A stretch of DNA of 64,000 nucleotides from Nocardioides sp. 1609 (lineage in GTDB: Bacteria > Actinomycetota > Actinomycetes > Propionibacteriales > Nocardioidaceae). Numbering within the stretch: the stretch's first letter is position 1; each line of letters opens with the position of its first letter. Both the position numbers and the translations under genes were made by a program. The stretch spans positions 298,985 through 362,984 of the forward strand of contig NZ_SPUJ01000006.1 of NCBI RefSeq assembly GCF_004522105.1, given 5' to 3'. The notes beneath the pieces were generated by a model. The model did not search any database, had not been told where the DNA came from, and worked only from the letters and a program-made list of their open reading frames with translations. Shown piece by piece: positions 57,348 to 64,000 of the stretch.

Positions 57348-59729
57348 ATGAGCCGTAGGGCACCGCAGGGTGACATCGACGAGTCCGAGCTGTCCGTGAC
57401 CCACCCCGAGGACCATGCTGCGGGTCCGACTGCCGTGGCGGTCAGCATGAAGCGTGCCGTCGAGGGGATGGGGGTGCGCCGCACGGCGCAGACGCTGCTG
57501 AAGCTCAACCAGGCCGACGGCTTCGACTGCCAGGGCTGCGCCTGGCCCGACCCGTCACCGGAGCACCGGCACACCGCGGAGTTCTGCGAGAACGGCGTCA
57601 AGGCCGTCACCGACGAGGTCACCCTGCGCCGGGCGGGTCGCGAGTTCTTCGCCGCCCACCCGATCGAGGAGCTGCAGGACCGCACCGACTACTGGCTCGG
57701 GCAGCAGGGCCGGATCACCGAGCCGATGGTGCTGCGCGCGGGGGGCACCCACTACGAGCCGATCTCCTGGGACGACGCGTTCGCGCTGATCGCGCGGCAC
57801 CTCACCGGTCTCGCGTCGCCGGACGAGGCCGTCTTCTACACCTCGGGCAAGGTGTCCAACGAGGCGGCGTTCGCCTACCAGCTCTTCGTGCGCGCCTTCG
57901 GCACCAACAACCTGCCCGACTGCTCCAACATGTGCCACGAGTCGACCTCCGTCGGGCTCGCCGAGGTCATCGGCATCGGGAAGGCCTCGGTCACCCTCGA
58001 GGACGTGCACCACGCGGAGCTGATCGTCATCGCCGGGCAGAACCCGGGCACGAACCACCCGCGGATGCTCAGCGCGCTGGAGATCGCGAAGAAGAACGGC
58101 GCCAGGATCATCGACATCAACCCGCTCAAGGAGGCGGGCCTGACCCGCTTCAAGAACCCCCAGACCGCCAAGGGCATGGCCGGGCGCGGGACCGCCATGG
58201 CCGACCTCCACCTGCCGGTGCGCATCAACGGCGACCTGGCACTGTTCCAGGCCATCGCCTCGTTGCTGCTCGAGTGGGGCGAGCTCGACCACGACTTCAT
58301 CGAGCAGCACACCCACGGCTTCGAGGCGTACGCCGAGCACCTCCGCGCCCTCGACTGGGACCTCGTGCTCGCCTCCACCGGCCTGGAGCGCGACCAGATC
58401 CACGAGGCGGCCCGGATGATCGCGGGCTCGCGCAAGACCGTCTACTGCTGGGCGATGGGCATCGTCCAGCACCAGAACGGGGTGGCGAACGTCAAGGAGA
58501 TCTCCAACCTCGCGTTCCTCCAGGGCAACATCGGCAAGCCCGGTGCCGGGCTCTTCCCGGTCCGCGGCCACTCCAACGTGCAGGGCGACCGCACCATGGG
58601 GATCTGGGAGCGACCGCCCGCCCACTTCCTCGACGCGCTGCGCGACGAGTTCGGCTTCGAGCCGCCCCGCGAGCACGGCTACGACTCCGTCGCCGCCGTC
58701 AAGGCGTTCCGCGACGGGGAGGCCAAGGTCTTCTTCGGCCTGGGCGGCAACTTCGTGGCCGCGATGTCCGACACGACCGTCACCGAGGACGCGCTCCGCA
58801 AGGCGGACCTGACCGTGCAGGTCTCGACCAAGCCGAACCGCTCCCACGTGGTGCACGGCCGCGAGGCGCTGATCCTGCCGCCGCTGGGTCGCAGCGAGAA
58901 GGACCTGACCGGCGGACGCCCCCAGCGCGTCACCGTCGAGGACTCGGTCTGCGCGGTCCACGCCTCCCACGGCCCGCTCGAGCCGGCCTCCGAGCACCTC
59001 CGCTCCGAGGTCGACATCATCTGCTCGACGGCCCTGGCGACCCTGGGCGACCGGTACTCCATCCCGTGGGAGGAGTTCCGCGACGACTACCGCCAGCTCC
59101 GCCGCCGGATCGGCCGGATGGTGCCCGGCTGCGCCGGCTACGAGGAGAAGGTCGACCAGCCGGGCGGGTTCGTCCTGCCGCACCCGCCGCGCGACACCCG
59201 CACCTTCGAGACCGACACGCGCCGGGCCAACTTCACGGTCAGCCCGACCGAGGTGCTGCACGTGCCGGCCGGTCGGTTGCTGCTGCAGACGATGCGGTCC
59301 CACGACCAGTTCAACACCGTGATCTACGGTCTCGACGACCGCTACCGGGGGATCAAGAACGGCCGCCAGGTGGTGCTCGTGAACCCGCGCGACATCGAGG
59401 CCCAGGGACTGCGCGAGGGCCAGCACGTGGACATCGTCAGCGAGTGGGACGACGGCTCGACCCGGACGGTCACGCAGTTCCGCGTCGTCTCCTACGACAC
59501 GCCCCGAGGCTGCGCCGCGGCGTACTACCCGGAGACCAACGCGCTGGTCTCGCTGGACGCCAAGGCGGTCGGCAGCAACCAGCCGGCGTACAAGTCGATC
59601 GTGGTCCGGCTGGAGCCCTCGGTGCTCGACCGGCCCGCCGAGGGACGGCCCAGGGGCACCACCACGGACGAGTCACCGGACGCCGGCGAGGAGCCCAAGC
59701 GCTACGTGGCACCGCCGCAGCTGAGCTGA
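57348..59729 (+). CDS. FdhF/YdeP family molybdopterin oxidoreductase
   Basis: 793 residues, the usual size for this group. ATG 57348 has GAAAGG 7 bp upstream; ATG 57342 is also possible. Markers are FDCQGCAWPDP near residue 60, DCSNMCHESTSVGL, VIAGQNPGTNHPRML, GRGTAMADLHLPVR, GHSNVQGDRTMGIW, GGNFVAAMSD and the C-terminal cofactor-binding part (RSHDQFNTVIYGLDDRYRG). The group is related to formate dehydrogenase H but normally lacks the selenocysteine. YdeP is linked to acid resistance. Redox substrate unknown. Confidence 0.88.
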   Translation: MSRRAPQGDIDESELSVTHPEDHAAGPTAVAVSMKRAVEGMGVRRTAQTLLKLNQADGFDCQGCAWPDPSPEHRHTAEFCENGVKAVTDEVTLRRAGREFFAAHPIEELQDRTDYWLGQQGRITEPMVLRAGGTHYEPISWDDAFALIARHLTGLASPDEAVFYTSGKVSNEAAFAYQLFVRAFGTNNLPDCSNMCHESTSVGLAEVIGIGKASVTLEDVHHAELIVIAGQNPGTNHPRMLSALEIAKKNGARIIDINPLKEAGLTRFKNPQTAKGMAGRGTAMADLHLPVRINGDLALFQAIASLLLEWGELDHDFIEQHTHGFEAYAEHLRALDWDLVLASTGLERDQIHEAARMIAGSRKTVYCWAMGIVQHQNGVANVKEISNLAFLQGNIGKPGAGLFPVRGHSNVQGDRTMGIWERPPAHFLDALRDEFGFEPPREHGYDSVAAVKAFRDGEAKVFFGLGGNFVAAMSDTTVTEDALRKADLTVQVSTKPNRSHVVHGREALILPPLGRSEKDLTGGRPQRVTVEDSVCAVHASHGPLEPASEHLRSEVDIICSTALATLGDRYSIPWEEFRDDYRQLRRRIGRMVPGCAGYEEKVDQPGGFVLPHPPRDTRTFETDTRRANFTVSPTEVLHVPAGRLLLQTMRSHDQFNTVIYGLDDRYRGIKNGRQVVLVNPRDIEAQGLREGQHVDIVSEWDDGSTRTVTQFRVVSYDTPRGCAAAYYPETNALVSLDAKAVGSNQPAYKSIVVRLEPSVLDRPAEGRPRGTTTDESPDAGEEPKRYVAPPQLS

Positions 59730-59864
59730 CCGGTGGGGCAAGCGCCGACCGGGGGGGGCCGGGGTGCCTGCGGCGGCTACGTCCACCCTGCGGTGGGCGC
59801 ACGCTCGTCCGGCCCGCCGCCGGGCACCCCGGAACTCGGTCTACGCTGTCGACATGGAGCTCCC

Positions 59865-60542
59865 GTGACTCCCCGTCTCCGCATCGCCATCGTCGACGAC
59901 TACGCCGTCGTGGTCGCCGGGGTCGCCGCGCTCCTCGCCGCAGAGAACATCGACGTCGTCGAGACCGCGGTCAGCACGCCGATCGTGACCGACGTCGACA
60001 TCGTCCTCTTCGACACCTTCGCCCAGGTCACCGGCGAGGGCGTCGACCTCCGGGACTTCGTGCGCGCCAGCGGGGCGACGGTGGTCGTCTACAGCTGGAA
60101 CCTGCAGCCGCAGCTGATCCGGCAGGCGCTGGACGAGGGCGCACGCGGGTATCTCTCGAAGGTGCTCACCGGACCCGAGGTCGTGCGCGCGCTCGAGCGC
60201 GTCCTGGCGGGAGAGGTCGTGGTGATGTCGGGCGACCACGAGACGAGCGCCGGCGCCTCCGGCGACTGGCCCGGGCGCGCGGTGGGACTCTCGCCGCGCG
60301 AGGCCGAGGTCATCGCCCTCATCACCCAGGGCCTCAGCAACGACGACATCGCCCGACGCGTCTTCCTCGGCGTCAACACGATCAAGACCTACATCCGCAC
60401 CGCCTACCGCAAGATGGGCGTCACCTCGCGCACCCAGGCCGTGCTCTGGGGCATCGAGAACGGCTTCAAGCCCGACACCCTGCGCACGATCGACCCCGCC
60501 CTCCTGGTCCGACCGGCCGCGAGCGAACCCCGCCGTCCCTGA
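59865..60542 (+). CDS. NarL/LuxR-family response regulator, canonical receiver
   Basis: 225 residues from GTG 59865 with GGAG upstream. The receiver domain keeps Asp11-Asp12, the phospho-acceptor Asp50 (VLFDTF), Ser77 and Lys99 (YLSKV). The HTH is LSPREAEVIALITQGLSNDDIARRVFLGVNTIKTYIRTAYRKMG. Among the related regulators in this window it is the only one with all receiver residues, so it could be the partner of the orphan kinase at 54796-56616 (inference). Confidence 0.88.
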   Translation: MTPRLRIAIVDDYAVVVAGVAALLAAENIDVVETAVSTPIVTDVDIVLFDTFAQVTGEGVDLRDFVRASGATVVVYSWNLQPQLIRQALDEGARGYLSKVLTGPEVVRALERVLAGEVVVMSGDHETSAGASGDWPGRAVGLSPREAEVIALITQGLSNDDIARRVFLGVNTIKTYIRTAYRKMGVTSRTQAVLWGIENGFKPDTLRTIDPALLVRPAASEPRRP

Positions 60543-60574
60543 CCGTGTCGGCCCGGTGCGCCCGGTCGTCCGGT

Positions 60575-61321
60575 TCAGGAGGCCGGGTTGGCCTGGACGA
60601 GGGCGATCCGGGCGAGCAGTGACTCGAGGGCGTCCTCGAACTCGACGTCCGCGTGGTCCGCGGAGAGCTCGTCGCGCAGGCGGGCGACCAAGGGGTAGTC
60701 GTCGAGCGCACCAGGTCCCGGCGGCTCGTCGGGAGTGAGCACGTCGAGCGGTCCGACATCGGCGTCGTGGGCCGCGACCTCGAGCAGGAGGTGCCCGAGC
60801 AGGAAGCTCGTGAAGGACCGGTAGGCCGAGACGGCGTCGTCCTCGGAGAACCCGTCCTCGATCAGGGCCTCCAGGAAGACCTCCACCCACTCCAGGCTGC
60901 GCAACGGCGGGCGGAGCCACGGCGCCTCGGGAGGGCGAGACGCCACCAGCGGGAACACGCGGGGGTGCCGCAGGGCCACCCGGCGGATCCCGTGAGCCAG
61001 CCGCTGGGTGAAGTCCTGCCAGCCGTGGGTCGGGCTCGACGCGACGTCGTCGTCCTCACGGAGCTCCCCGACGACGTGCTCGACGATGGCGTCGAGGAGG
61101 TTCTCCCGGCCGGGCACGTAGCGGTAGAGAGCCATGGCCTCGACACCGAGGCGCTCACCGAGGCGCCGCATGGTCAGTCCGGGCAACCCGCGCTCGTCGA
61201 TGAACTCGACGGCGGCGACCACGATCCGGTCCCGGCTCAGGGGCACCCGCTCGGACGGCGGCTCGTCCCCGGCGACCACCGCCTTGTCCGCATCGGTGCC
61301 CTGTTCGTCCCTGGCCGACAT
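60575..61321 (-). CDS. TetR family regulator with TetR_C-type ligand domain
   Basis: 248 residues from ATG 61321 with GGAGAG upstream. The HTH (residues ~28-75) is RDRIVVAAVEFIDERGLPGLTMRRLGERLGVEAMALYRYVPGRENLLDAI. The C-terminal part follows the classic TetR repressor pattern rather than the AcrR one. It is divergent from the membrane-module operon at 61639, and the dyad at 61462-61474 lies between. Confidence 0.86.
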   Translation of the reverse strand: MSARDEQGTDADKAVVAGDEPPSERVPLSRDRIVVAAVEFIDERGLPGLTMRRLGERLGVEAMALYRYVPGRENLLDAIVEHVVGELREDDDVASSPTHGWQDFTQRLAHGIRRVALRHPRVFPLVASRPPEAPWLRPPLRSLEWVEVFLEALIEDGFSEDDAVSAYRSFTSFLLGHLLLEVAAHDADVGPLDVLTPDEPPGPGALDDYPLVARLRDELSADHADVEFEDALESLLARIALVQANPAS

Positions 61322-61638
61322 CAACGACTCTCCACCGGTCCCACAGTAGGGCGCCCGCCCGGCGCGGTGGGGTGGACCACCGGACCGACGCGCGATCTCG
61401 AGCCACCGGGCCGGGGTTCACCCCGAGGAGGGATAGGCGGCGGGGTGCGCCGGGGCTTACGTTTACATCGTAAATACCTGCGGTCCTCGGAGACCCGCAC
61501 GCCGACCCGACACCTCGAGCGCAGCCCTGTCGGCGCGCCCGCACCACAGCAGCGACCGCTCGGGAGACCCCCGGTCGTCGCTCCGCCCTGCACCTCCACC
61601 GGCACGACCGCGCCACCCGCGGTGACAAGGAGAACGTG
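61322..61638. other. Divergent intergenic region, 317 bp, with an operator
   Basis: No gene. It holds the dyad at 61462-61474 in an AT-rich island (CTTACGTTTACATCGTAAAT), and the promoters of both neighbours must lie here. The ~150 bases between the dyad and the ATG at 61639 form a long leader without a clear structure. Confidence 0.5.
61462..61474. promoter_or_regulatory. TTTAC/GTAAA dyad, probable TetR operator
   Basis: TTTAC (61462-61466), ATC, GTAAA (61470-61474) is a perfect dyad in an AT-rich island. Sites with a TTTAC/GTAAA core are common for TetR-family proteins. It may control both the TetR gene and the operon starting at 61639. Confidence 0.5.
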
Positions 61639-62328
61639 ATGACCCCGAGCAGTGGATCCAACCGCCTCGATCCGGACCAGCACGGATCCGGCGACACGAG
61701 CACCACGAGGCACGACGTCGACCACGACGACCCCAGGCCCTCCCGACCCGAGCGACGCAGGTCCGTGGTCGAGCGCGAGAAGGAGGAGCACGGCGGGATC
61801 AAGATCGGCTCCGCCTTCTTCGGGTGGCTGACGGCGACCGGCATGGCCGTCCTGCTCACGGCGGTCCTGGTGGCGGCCGGCACCGCGATCGGCCTGGCCA
61901 GCATCGAGGACGTCGACAAGACCATCGACCAGGCGACCAGCCAGGCCGGCGACCAGGCCGAGACCATCGGCTGGATCGGCGCCGTCGCACTGCTCGTCAT
62001 CGTCTTCGTCGCCTACCTCTGCGGCGGGTACGTCGCTGGACGGATGGCGCGCTTCGACGGGCTGAAGCAGGGCCTCGCGGTGTGGCTGTGGGCAGTCCTG
62101 GTCGCGGTCGTGGTGGCCGTGGTCGCCGCCGTCGCCGGCTCGGAGTACGACGTCCTCTCGAGGCTCAACAGCTTCCCCCGCCTCCCGGTCAACGAGGGCG
62201 ACCTCGGGATCGCCGGCATCGTGGCCATCGCCGCGGTCGCCGCCGCCAGCCTCGTCGGGGCGCTCCTGGGCGGCCTGGCCGGCATGCGGTTCCACCGCAA
62301 CGTCGACAAGACCGGCCTCGGTCGGTAG
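61639..62328 (+). CDS. Membrane protein with four predicted helices, paralogue of 47644-48315
   Basis: 229 residues, with AAGGAG before ATG 61639. The polar N-terminus carries ERRRSVVEREKEEHGGIKIGSAFFGW, then four helices. Blocks such as YLCGGYVAGRMARFDGLKQG and LNSFPRLPVNEGDLG are identical or nearly so in the paralogue, so the two arose by duplication or one was acquired. It heads an operon with 62354, 63109 and 63765. Function unknown. Confidence 0.82.
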   Translation: MTPSSGSNRLDPDQHGSGDTSTTRHDVDHDDPRPSRPERRRSVVEREKEEHGGIKIGSAFFGWLTATGMAVLLTAVLVAAGTAIGLASIEDVDKTIDQATSQAGDQAETIGWIGAVALLVIVFVAYLCGGYVAGRMARFDGLKQGLAVWLWAVLVAVVVAVVAAVAGSEYDVLSRLNSFPRLPVNEGDLGIAGIVAIAAVAAASLVGALLGGLAGMRFHRNVDKTGLGR

Positions 62329-62353
62329 CGGACCGGACGGACGGGGGGACGTC

Positions 62354-63049
62354 GTGAGGGACAAGTCGTACCGCCACCTGTGGTGCGCCTGTTGGGGGGG
62401 CGTGGCCGGGCTGGCCGCCCTGACGGGCCTGGTCTCCGACGGCCTGGCGCGCCCGGTGTTCCTCGCCGTCCTCGCCGGCTTCACGGTCGCCGCCGCGAGC
62501 CTGGCCCCGCACCAGGACGGTCTCGGGACGCGTCGAGCCGGTTCCGGAGCCGGTCTGCGGACTGCGTGCGGTCGCGGTCTCCGGACCGGGCTGGTCGCCG
62601 GGACCGTCGTGGCTGCCACGGCCCTGGTCGGCTGGCTGGTCCTGCCCCTCGCGCTCACCGCCGCCCTGACGTCTCCGTGGTTCAACGACCTGGTCGGCCC
62701 CGCACGCAGCACCGGTCGCGGGTCCCGCGACCGACGAGCGCGGCAGGCCCAGGCCGAGCCGGTCGAGATCACCGCCGCCGCACTCCGCCCGGCCGTCGAG
62801 ATCCTCGACGACGAGCACCTGGCCCGCGGGTGGCGGCACAGCTTCCGCCACCTCCAGGACGCCGACGGCGTCATGAGCGGGCTCGCCCTGGTGAACCTTC
62901 GCCAGGCGTACCTCGACGAGATGGAGCGTCGGCAGCCGGCCGGCTTCGCCTCGTGGCTCGCCTCTGGCGCACGCGCCTCGAGCGACCCCACCCCGCACCT
63001 GCAGTCCGACCCGGCCCGGACCCGACCGACCGGCACCGAGCCCCCCTGA
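62354..63049 (+). CDS. Membrane protein, paralogue of 46796-47566
   Basis: 231 residues from GTG 62354. Helices lie near 11-30, 33-48 and 78-100, followed by a cytosolic tail with DDEHLARGWRHSFRHLQDAD and LRQAYLDEMERRQPAGFASWL. The order of the two module genes is the same as at 46.8-48.3 kb. The gap to the upstream gene is 25 bp. Confidence 0.78.
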   Translation: MRDKSYRHLWCACWGGVAGLAALTGLVSDGLARPVFLAVLAGFTVAAASLAPHQDGLGTRRAGSGAGLRTACGRGLRTGLVAGTVVAATALVGWLVLPLALTAALTSPWFNDLVGPARSTGRGSRDRRARQAQAEPVEITAAALRPAVEILDDEHLARGWRHSFRHLQDADGVMSGLALVNLRQAYLDEMERRQPAGFASWLASGARASSDPTPHLQSDPARTRPTGTEPP

Positions 63050-63108
63050 CGGGGTGGGCACCCGGCAGCACCGAACCACCGACCCATCCATCAACAACAG
63101 GAGGCACC

Positions 63109-63768
63109 ATGAGTGACACCCCCACCAGCGAGAAGGCACAGGCGGCCGCGTCGACCGCGGCCGAGGAGGGCAAGCACGTCGTCGGCGTGGCGCAGAGCGA
63201 GGCCAAGAAGGTCGCGAGCGAGGCGACGTCGCAGGTGCGTTCGGTCCTCGACGACGCTCGTACGCAGGTCGGTGGCCAGCTCGGCGACCAGACGCGGCAG
63301 CAGCGCGACAACCTCGTCGTGACCCTCGGCACGTTCGGGGACGACCTCGCCACGATGGCCGATGCGCCTGAGGGTGGCCTGGCTGCCGACGTGGCCCGCG
63401 AGGTCGCCCAGCACGCGCAGAGGCTGACGGGCTACCTCGAGGGCCGTGAGCCCGGTGAGCTGCTCGACGACGCCCGTGACTTCGCGCGTCGGCGCCCCGG
63501 CACGTTCCTGCTCGGGGCCCTGGTGGCCGGCGTGGTCGTGGGTCGGGTCGCCCGCGGCGTCAAGGACGCCGGCACCTCGGAGCCCGACGCCTCGGCTGCT
63601 GCGCCGTCGTTCCCGCCGCCCGTCGGTGAGCCGGTCGGACTGCCGGCCGCGTCGCCTGCCCGGCCGACCCACGACGTCGCCGCGCCCGCCACGGCCCCGA
63701 GCGCAGGGCTCGGCACCGACGCCGCCGGCTACGGCCGGGGCGCTGGTCTGCCCGGCGGGCCCGCATGA
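63109..63768 (+). CDS. Membrane protein with coiled-coil and one helix, upstream of Holin-X
   Basis: 219 residues, with CAGGAGGCACC before ATG 63109. The N-terminal ~80 residues are an Ala/Glu/Lys/Gln-rich coiled coil (TAAEEGKHVVGVAQSEAKKVASEATSQVRSVLDDARTQVG). A helix pair follows, then a membrane segment RPGTFLLGALVAGVVVGRV, and a Pro/Ala-rich tail. This order, followed by a Holin-X gene, is frequent in actinobacteria, where the set may act at the membrane under stress. Its stop overlaps the next ATG. Confidence 0.78.
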   Translation: MSDTPTSEKAQAAASTAAEEGKHVVGVAQSEAKKVASEATSQVRSVLDDARTQVGGQLGDQTRQQRDNLVVTLGTFGDDLATMADAPEGGLAADVAREVAQHAQRLTGYLEGREPGELLDDARDFARRRPGTFLLGALVAGVVVGRVARGVKDAGTSEPDASAAAPSFPPPVGEPVGLPAASPARPTHDVAAPATAPSAGLGTDAAGYGRGAGLPGGPA

Positions 63769-64000
63769 GCACCTCCGACCCCCTCGGCGCGACCCACGCA
63801 GCCACGCCCACGGGCGCGTCGAGCGCGTCGGGTTCCTCGGGTTCCTCGGGTCATGAGACCCGCAGCCTCGGGGAGATCGTTGGTGAGGTCACCACCGACC
63901 TGAGCACGCTGATGAAGCAGGAGCTCGAGCTGGCCAAGGTCGAGCTCAAGCAGGAGGCCGCGAAGGCCGGCAAGGGCGCAGGGATGCTCGCCGGCGCCGG
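63765..64000 (+). CDS. Holin-X family membrane protein (phage holin family, actinobacterial), 5' part
   Basis: ATG 63765 overlaps the previous stop (ATGA, 63765-63768), and the frame is open to the window edge (78 residues seen). A Ser/Gly-rich start is followed by ETRSLGEIVGEVTTDLSTLMKQELELAKVELKQEAAKAGKGAGM, the conserved amphipathic helix of the family. The two membrane helices should lie outside the window. Despite the name these are chromosomal and not evidence of a prophage. Confidence 0.82.
   Translation, partial: MSTSDPLGATHAATPTGASSASGSSGSSGHETRSLGEIVGEVTTDLSTLMKQELELAKVELKQEAAKAGKGAGMLAGA

Noticed and set aside
63109..64000. Prophage signal from the Holin-X gene
   Set aside because: The family is chromosomal and widespread in actinobacteria; no other phage genes are present.

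Overview
The window is very GC-rich DNA from an actinobacterium. A Nocardioides-like organism (Nocardioidaceae) is the best inference. The reasons are a DUF222/HNH endonuclease gene, many GTG starts and ATGA/GTGA-coupled cistrons, GAF-ANTAR proteins, a Holin-X type gene, a DUF6458 gene, and an intergenic 60-bp tandem repeat. No rRNA, tRNA, CRISPR array, transposase or prophage was seen. Both ends cut through genes.

Bases 1-5.8 kb hold the end of a DUF222/HNH gene, an alpha/beta hydrolase-TetR pair behind a promoter with two 17-bp operators, an unrecognised coupled cytosolic/membrane gene pair, and a divergent SDR/LysR pair.

Bases 5.8-20.1 kb hold one long catabolic operon on the minus strand, with a divergent LysR gene. 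Reading from its promoter: an NtaA/DszA-type flavin monooxygenase, a Tat-lipoprotein solute-binding protein, two permeases and two ATPases of a dipeptide-type ABC importer, two SsuD-type monooxygenases, a CaiB/BaiF CoA-transferase, a crotonase, a cysteine-dioxygenase-like cupin, a hydrolase and a flavin reductase. Nearly all cistrons overlap. Two copies of a small repeated ORF (MSTPP...GDP) sit exactly at the stop/start junctions between transporter genes. The set looks like import and oxidative cleavage of an organosulfur or aminopolycarboxylate compound followed by CoA-dependent processing.

Bases 20-31 kb are mixed housekeeping and stress genes: an SDR, a small protein with its own operator, a TerC-type membrane protein, a PucR-type regulator, an HspR-like/Hsp20 pair, a membrane protein with NPGQG pentapeptide repeats divergent from an ECF sigma factor, a membrane Ser/Thr kinase, small membrane proteins, and a LigB-type dioxygenase with its MarR regulator.

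Bases 30-36.3 kb hold acyl-CoA metabolism: a thiolase, a TetR regulator, an acyl-CoA dehydrogenase, and a 1000-residue fusion of SRPBCC, thiolase-like type 1 and crotonase modules. Bases 36.3-43.2 kb hold an MmyB-type regulator/SDR pair, a hemerythrin, a methyltransferase coupled to an MTHFR-like protein, an MBL hydrolase, and a small membrane protein coupled to a winged-helix regulator.

Bases 43.5-64 kb look like a stress and signalling region. It contains four LuxR-type regulators, four GAF-ANTAR proteins, an orphan membrane histidine kinase, a hemolysin-III protein, an FdhF/YdeP molybdoenzyme, a TetR regulator, and two copies of a two-gene membrane module (46.8-48.3 kb and 61.6-63.0 kb). 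The second copy leads into a coiled-coil membrane protein and a Holin-X gene that runs off the right edge.
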